A stretch of 52,782 nt of DNA, taken from the NCBI GenBank assembly GCA_009837085.1, contig VXUF01000055.1, positions 1-52,782 of the forward strand, written 5' to 3'. Source of the DNA: Holophagales bacterium (GTDB taxonomy: Bacteria; Acidobacteriota; Thermoanaerobaculia; Multivoradales; Multivoraceae). Positions 50,022-52,782 of the stretch are shown here, one piece after another. The first letter of the stretch is position 1; each line of letters opens with the position of its first letter. Below the pieces are notes generated by a model. The model ran no database searches. It was not told the DNA's origin and worked only from the letters and a program-made list of their open reading frames with translations. A program made the translations under genes and the position numbers.

Positions 50022-50981
50022 ATGACCTGCTGCGCTCCCTCGCGTGATGCCGATCGGCCGGCCCGCGGCGCGGAGCCGGCTCTGGTCGCGGAACCGAACG
50101 GTCGCGACATGGTCCGTCTCGACGGCGGCCGGTTCCTCATGGGCACCGACTCGGCCGATGCCATACCGGGCGACGGCGAGACCCCGGTCCGCGAGATCTT
50201 CGTCGACCCGTTCCGCATCGACGCCTGCGCCGTCTCCAACGCCGACTTCGCCGCCTTCGTGGACGCGACCGGCTACCGGACCGACAGCGAGCGGCTGGGC
50301 TGGTCCTTCGTCTTCGAGGGCCGCCTGTCGCGCAGGCTCCGGCGCACGGCGATCGAGGACCGTCTGCCGGAAGCCCGCTGGTGGTGCAAGGTCAGCGGCG
50401 CCGACTGGCGGCATCCCGAGGGGCCGGGATCGTCGATCGCCCGGCGCCAGGACCATCCCGTCGTCCAGGTTTCGCATCACGACGCCGTGGCCTACTGCGC
50501 GTGGGCGGGATGCCGGCTCCCGACCGAGGCGGAGTGGGAGTTCGCGGCTCGCGGAGGAGTTGAGCAGACGGCGCAGCCCTGGGGCGACGAGCTCGAGCCC
50601 GATGGCGAGCATCGCTGCAACGTCTGGCAGGGCAGCTTTCCGAAACGCGATCTCGGGCTCGACGGCTATCGCGGGACCTGCCCGGTCGACGCGTTCGAGG
50701 CCAACGGCTTCGGCCTCTACAACGTCTGCGGCAACGTCTGGGACTGGTGCGCCGACTGGTGGAGCCCCAGTCCTGCCGCGCCGGGCAGTCGCAATCCGCG
50801 CGGTCCCGCCAGCGGAACGGCACGCGTCACCCGCGGCGGGTCGTATCTCTGCCACGTCTCCTACTGCAGTCGCTACCGCCTGTCGGCCCGTACCCACAAC
50901 ACGCCCGACAGCGCGGCCGGGCACATGGGCTTTCGCTGCGCCGCCGACGTCGGCTCAGACCTTGACGCCGATCGTCAGTGA
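50022..50981 (+). CDS. formylglycine-generating enzyme (sulfatase activator)
   Basis: The 319-residue SUMF1/EgtB/PvdO-family protein has the FGE-sulfatase domain from about residue 30 (GGRFLMGTDSADA) with CRLPTEAEWEFAARGG, NVCGNVWDWCADWW and the end GGSYLCHVSYCSRYR. Cys277 and Cys282 have the same spacing as the two active-site Cys of human FGE (336 and 341), so it is a copper-type FGE able to convert the sulfatase Cys to formylglycine. It should act in the cytoplasm before export, as no signal is seen. Its 3' end overlaps the dioxygenase gene by 27 bp on the other strand. Confidence 0.93.
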   Translation: MTCCAPSRDADRPARGAEPALVAEPNGRDMVRLDGGRFLMGTDSADAIPGDGETPVREIFVDPFRIDACAVSNADFAAFVDATGYRTDSERLGWSFVFEGRLSRRLRRTAIEDRLPEARWWCKVSGADWRHPEGPGSSIARRQDHPVVQVSHHDAVAYCAWAGCRLPTEAEWEFAARGGVEQTAQPWGDELEPDGEHRCNVWQGSFPKRDLGLDGYRGTCPVDAFEANGFGLYNVCGNVWDWCADWWSPSPAAPGSRNPRGPASGTARVTRGGSYLCHVSYCSRYRLSARTHNTPDSAAGHMGFRCAADVGSDLDADRQ

Positions 50982-51740
50982 ACCGCGATAGCCGCCATCC
51001 GTCTCCGTCATCTTGAGCCAGCTTCCGTCGCCGCCCCTGGACTGGCTGATGACGAAGTCGTTCAGGTTGTTGTAGGGCGACGGCGGGCGCTGGTTGTAGG
51101 GCTTCCGCAGCGCGACCGCCCGGTTCAGCTTTTCCGGGAAGTAGAGCTGCACGGTGGCCGCGACCTTCCGCTCGAGGACGATTCGGGCGTGGATGTGCTG
51201 AACCCGGGGCGTGTACCAGCCGGGGTAGATCGTCTGGAACCGCACCATGCCGGCTTCGTCGGAGACCTGACGGCCGCGAAGGAAGGTCTCGTTGTCCGAG
51301 GGATTGGCGCGGCCGCTCGGCCAGACGTTGGGGTCATAGGCTGTTTAGTGGCTGTAGAAGCCCAGCGAGTCGCAGTGCCAGAGGTCGACGGCGGCGCCGG
51401 CGATCGGGGTGCAGCCGTCCACCTCGACGATGCGGAGGAGGACCTCCAGCGGCAGTCCCTCGCGGTCTTCGCGGATGTCGCTCCGCATCAGGACCGGGTC
51501 GTCGACGTAGAACGGCCCCTCCATGGCCCCCGCCGTCACGAGGCATTGGCCGGAGTCCTCGAAGCTGTGACTGACCGGGTCGAAGCCGGAGTTGTCCGTC
51601 TCGATGAACCGCCGTTTCAGGCCCGAGGTGAACCGTGACTCCTGCTGTTGCCGTCCTGGCTGCAGCGCGGTCAGCTTCCGGGCCGCGGCCCCGAGCAGGC
51701 CGAAGAGAAGAGTGCGTCGCTGCCACTCTGGAGTGTCCAT
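50955..51740 (-). pseudogene. intradiol ring-cleavage dioxygenase interrupted by one in-frame TAA
   Basis: A 262-codon gene with a Tat-like start (MDTPEWQRRTLLFGLLGAAA). Codon 132 (51345-51347) is TAA, and the same frame continues to TGA at 50955. Before the break: EGPFYVDDP (first Tyr ligand) and VDLWHCDSLGFYSH. After it: TAYDPNVWPSG, YPGWYTPR (second Tyr) and VQHIHARI (two His ligands). All four non-haem Fe(III) ligands are kept, so a single base change explains the stop. It could be a young pseudogene or a sequence error. The intact protein would cleave catechol-type rings between the hydroxyls, in the periplasm. Confidence 0.82.
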
Positions 51741-51816
51741 CGGGTCACCTCATGCGCCGGGTTGATGGGGTTGAACTGGCGAGTATCGTAGCCGGCGCAC
51801 TACGCTGGGCCTGCCG

Positions 51817-51898
51817 CACACTGGGTGCGCCGGCGTCCCCGCCGGCTGCCGCCGAAGGCGGCTGGAAAGACGCGCCGGCCGCAAGGCCGGCGTCCGCA
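51817..51898 (+). repeat. dispersed hairpin repeat, copy 8 (modules A, B and variant C)
   Basis: CACACTGGGTGCGCCGGC, hairpin A, hairpin B (GCCGCC-GAA-GGCGGC), linker GGAAAGACGC, then GCCGGCC-GCAA-GGCCGGC (7-bp stem, GCAA loop of GNRA type). It lies in the divergent gap between the dioxygenase and the phosphoesterase gene, ending about 24 bp before the latter's start. Confidence 0.86.
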
Positions 51899-51921
51899 TT
51901 CGACGCCTGCCCAACAACACA

Positions 51922-52671
51922 GTGAAGATCCTCGTCATCGCCGACATCCACGGAAACGCCGAGGCGCTCTCGGCGGTGCTGAAGAAGGAGCCCGACGTCG
52001 ACGCGACGATCTTCCTCGGTGACACGGTGCTCTCAGGCCCGCAGCCGAACGAGACGATGGCGCTGCTCGCGGGGGTTGACGGGGTGTTGATCGAGGGCAA
52101 CCACGACGTGGAGATGTTCGAGCCGGAGCGCTTCGAGGGCTGGCCGGCTCCATGGCGTGCCTACACGCGCTGGATCCTCGGCACCCTGGATGCGCCGGGC
52201 TGGAAGCTGCTCGGTGGTTTGCAGACGGAGGGCGAATACGAGGTCGGTGGCCTGCGCGTCTTCCTTCATCACGCCGAGCAGCCGGAGGAGCCGCGGCAGG
52301 CGCTGCCCGACACGCCCGACGAGCGGTTGGCCGCCCTGGCCGGGGGCACGGACTGCCCGATGGTGCTCTTCGGCCACTCTCACATCCAGTTCCGGCGGGC
52401 GATCGACGGCCAGGAGTTCATCAACCCCGGCAGCGTCGGTCAGCCGCGCTGCGGCCGGCGGGTGGCCTGCTACGGCCTGATCGAGGACGGTGTGTTCCGG
52501 CATCGCCAGGCGGAGTACGACCCGGGTCCGTGGCTCGAGGCGCTCGATGGTGTCGGGCCGCTCGACGGGTTCCCGGAGTTCCGGGAGTGGCTGAAGAAGG
52601 CGTTGCTCAGTGGGTACGGCATCGGCGAACGGGAGCCATGGACGCGGTTTGCACGAGAGGGGTACGTCTAA
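51922..52671 (+). CDS. metallophosphoesterase, YfcE/MJ0936-like
   Basis: The 249-residue cytoplasmic phosphodiesterase starts at GTG 51922. Motifs in order: VIADIHGN (DxH), FLGDTVLSG (GD), IEGNHD (GNHD), VFLHHAEQ, and LFGHSHIQF (GHxH), the two-metal calcineurin-like set. The later INPGSVGQPR is the pattern of the small YfcE-type branch. These enzymes cleave phosphodiesters, but the natural substrate is unknown. No ribosome site is evident before the GTG. Confidence 0.9.
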   Translation: MKILVIADIHGNAEALSAVLKKEPDVDATIFLGDTVLSGPQPNETMALLAGVDGVLIEGNHDVEMFEPERFEGWPAPWRAYTRWILGTLDAPGWKLLGGLQTEGEYEVGGLRVFLHHAEQPEEPRQALPDTPDERLAALAGGTDCPMVLFGHSHIQFRRAIDGQEFINPGSVGQPRCGRRVACYGLIEDGVFRHRQAEYDPGPWLEALDGVGPLDGFPEFREWLKKALLSGYGIGEREPWTRFAREGYV

Positions 52672-52679
52672 CGGAACAG

Positions 52680-52698
52680 ACTGGGTGCGCCCGGCGGG
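52680..52698 (+). repeat. dispersed hairpin repeat, copy 9 (truncated)
   Basis: ACTGGGTGCGCCCGGCGGG keeps the conserved left end but the hairpin A arm is shortened and shifted. It directly abuts the minus-strand TAA stop at 52699-52701, as copy 1 does at 1081. It may be a decayed or partly deleted copy. Confidence 0.7.
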
Positions 52699-52782
52699 TT
52701 ACAGCTCCTCGACGGCGATCGCCCGCACCAGGTCGCCTCCAGGCGTTCGACGTTGAGCGGCATGCCGATGTAGAAGGCGCGG
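52699..52782 (-). CDS. 3' end of a minus-strand gene, with a possible frameshift
   Basis: The last codons before TAA 52699-52701 read GDLVRAIAVEEL. Upstream, the protein-like stretch RAFYIGMPLNVERLEA lies in a different frame, so a one-base shift near 52733-52740 is suspected. The pattern (FYIGMPLNV..., VRAIAVEEL) resembles the C-terminus of cyclase-family proteins, but the piece is too short to assign. It is cut by the right edge. Confidence 0.4.
   Translation of the reverse strand, partial: PRLLHRHAAQRRTPGGDLVRAIAVEEL

Noticed and set aside
47285-50239. 984-codon open frame on the minus strand
   Set aside because: It runs across two sulfatases in other frames. Its Arg/Ala-rich sequence is the usual GC-rich shadow and has no family pattern.

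Overview
GC-rich (by eye about two thirds G+C), densely coded bacterial DNA with about 40 protein genes and no rRNA, tRNA or CRISPR array that I can see. The gene types (TonB-dependent receptors, one with an N-terminal carboxypeptidase-regulatory-like domain; many lipoprotein and twin-arginine signals; sulfatases with their activating enzyme; phytanoyl-CoA-type dioxygenases; PQQ-like propellers; a CzcCBA-type efflux operon) point to a Gram-negative heterotroph. The mix resembles Acidobacteriota and other uncultured lineages known from marine and sponge metagenomes. That placement is inference from gene content, not phylogeny.

Layout. 1-5.9 kb: an exported VOC protein (cut by the left edge), a small secreted protein, an HSL-type esterase, a tannase/feruloyl-esterase-like enzyme, and two carboxymuconolactone-decarboxylase-like paralogs on either side of an SDR broken by an in-frame TAA. 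6-12.4 kb: a small His/Cys protein, an ABC-2 exporter (ATPase plus two DUF3526-type permeases) and a TonB receptor, probably one operon. 12.4-15.5 kb: a prolyl oligopeptidase lipoprotein and a divergent carboxylesterase. 15.5-21.9 kb: a His-rich protein followed by an OMF-MFP-RND efflux operon. 22-28.7 kb: a DUF885 lipoprotein, an AAA/DUF4143 ATPase with a large palindrome in front, a PhyH dioxygenase and an Oar-like TonB receptor. 28.8-38.1 kb: an exported FAH-family hydrolase, a cytochrome c/copper monooxygenase-like protein, a 1.2-kb island with a HicB antitoxin between 45-bp direct repeats, then a minus-strand operon (cyclase, acyl-CoA dehydrogenase, EF-hand propeller, PhyH) and a ChpS/ChpB toxin-antitoxin pair. 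38.1-43 kb: a Tat-exported double-VOC protein, and an operon of metallo-beta-lactamase, propeller and DUF3604 proteins. 43.1-51 kb: four sulfatases, a PhyH protein and a formylglycine-generating enzyme. 51-52.8 kb: a TAA-interrupted intradiol dioxygenase, a phosphoesterase, and the tail of a minus-strand gene.

How the genes fit together. The window looks like a catabolic accessory region. The formylglycine-generating enzyme would activate the four sulfatases encoded beside it. Several enzymes whose families are mostly cytoplasmic (VOC, FAH-like, cyclase, intradiol dioxygenase) carry export signals here, which suggests breakdown of aromatic or cyclic substrates in the periplasm, alongside the esterases.

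The most unusual element is a dispersed repeat of modular GC-rich hairpins, present in nine copies, mostly next to stop codons. One copy is read in frame as the N-terminus of the efflux adaptor, and another lies inside a long inverted repeat between two convergent genes. Two genes (SDR and intradiol dioxygenase) each have one in-frame TAA with conserved sequence continuing on both sides; decay and sequence error cannot be separated here.
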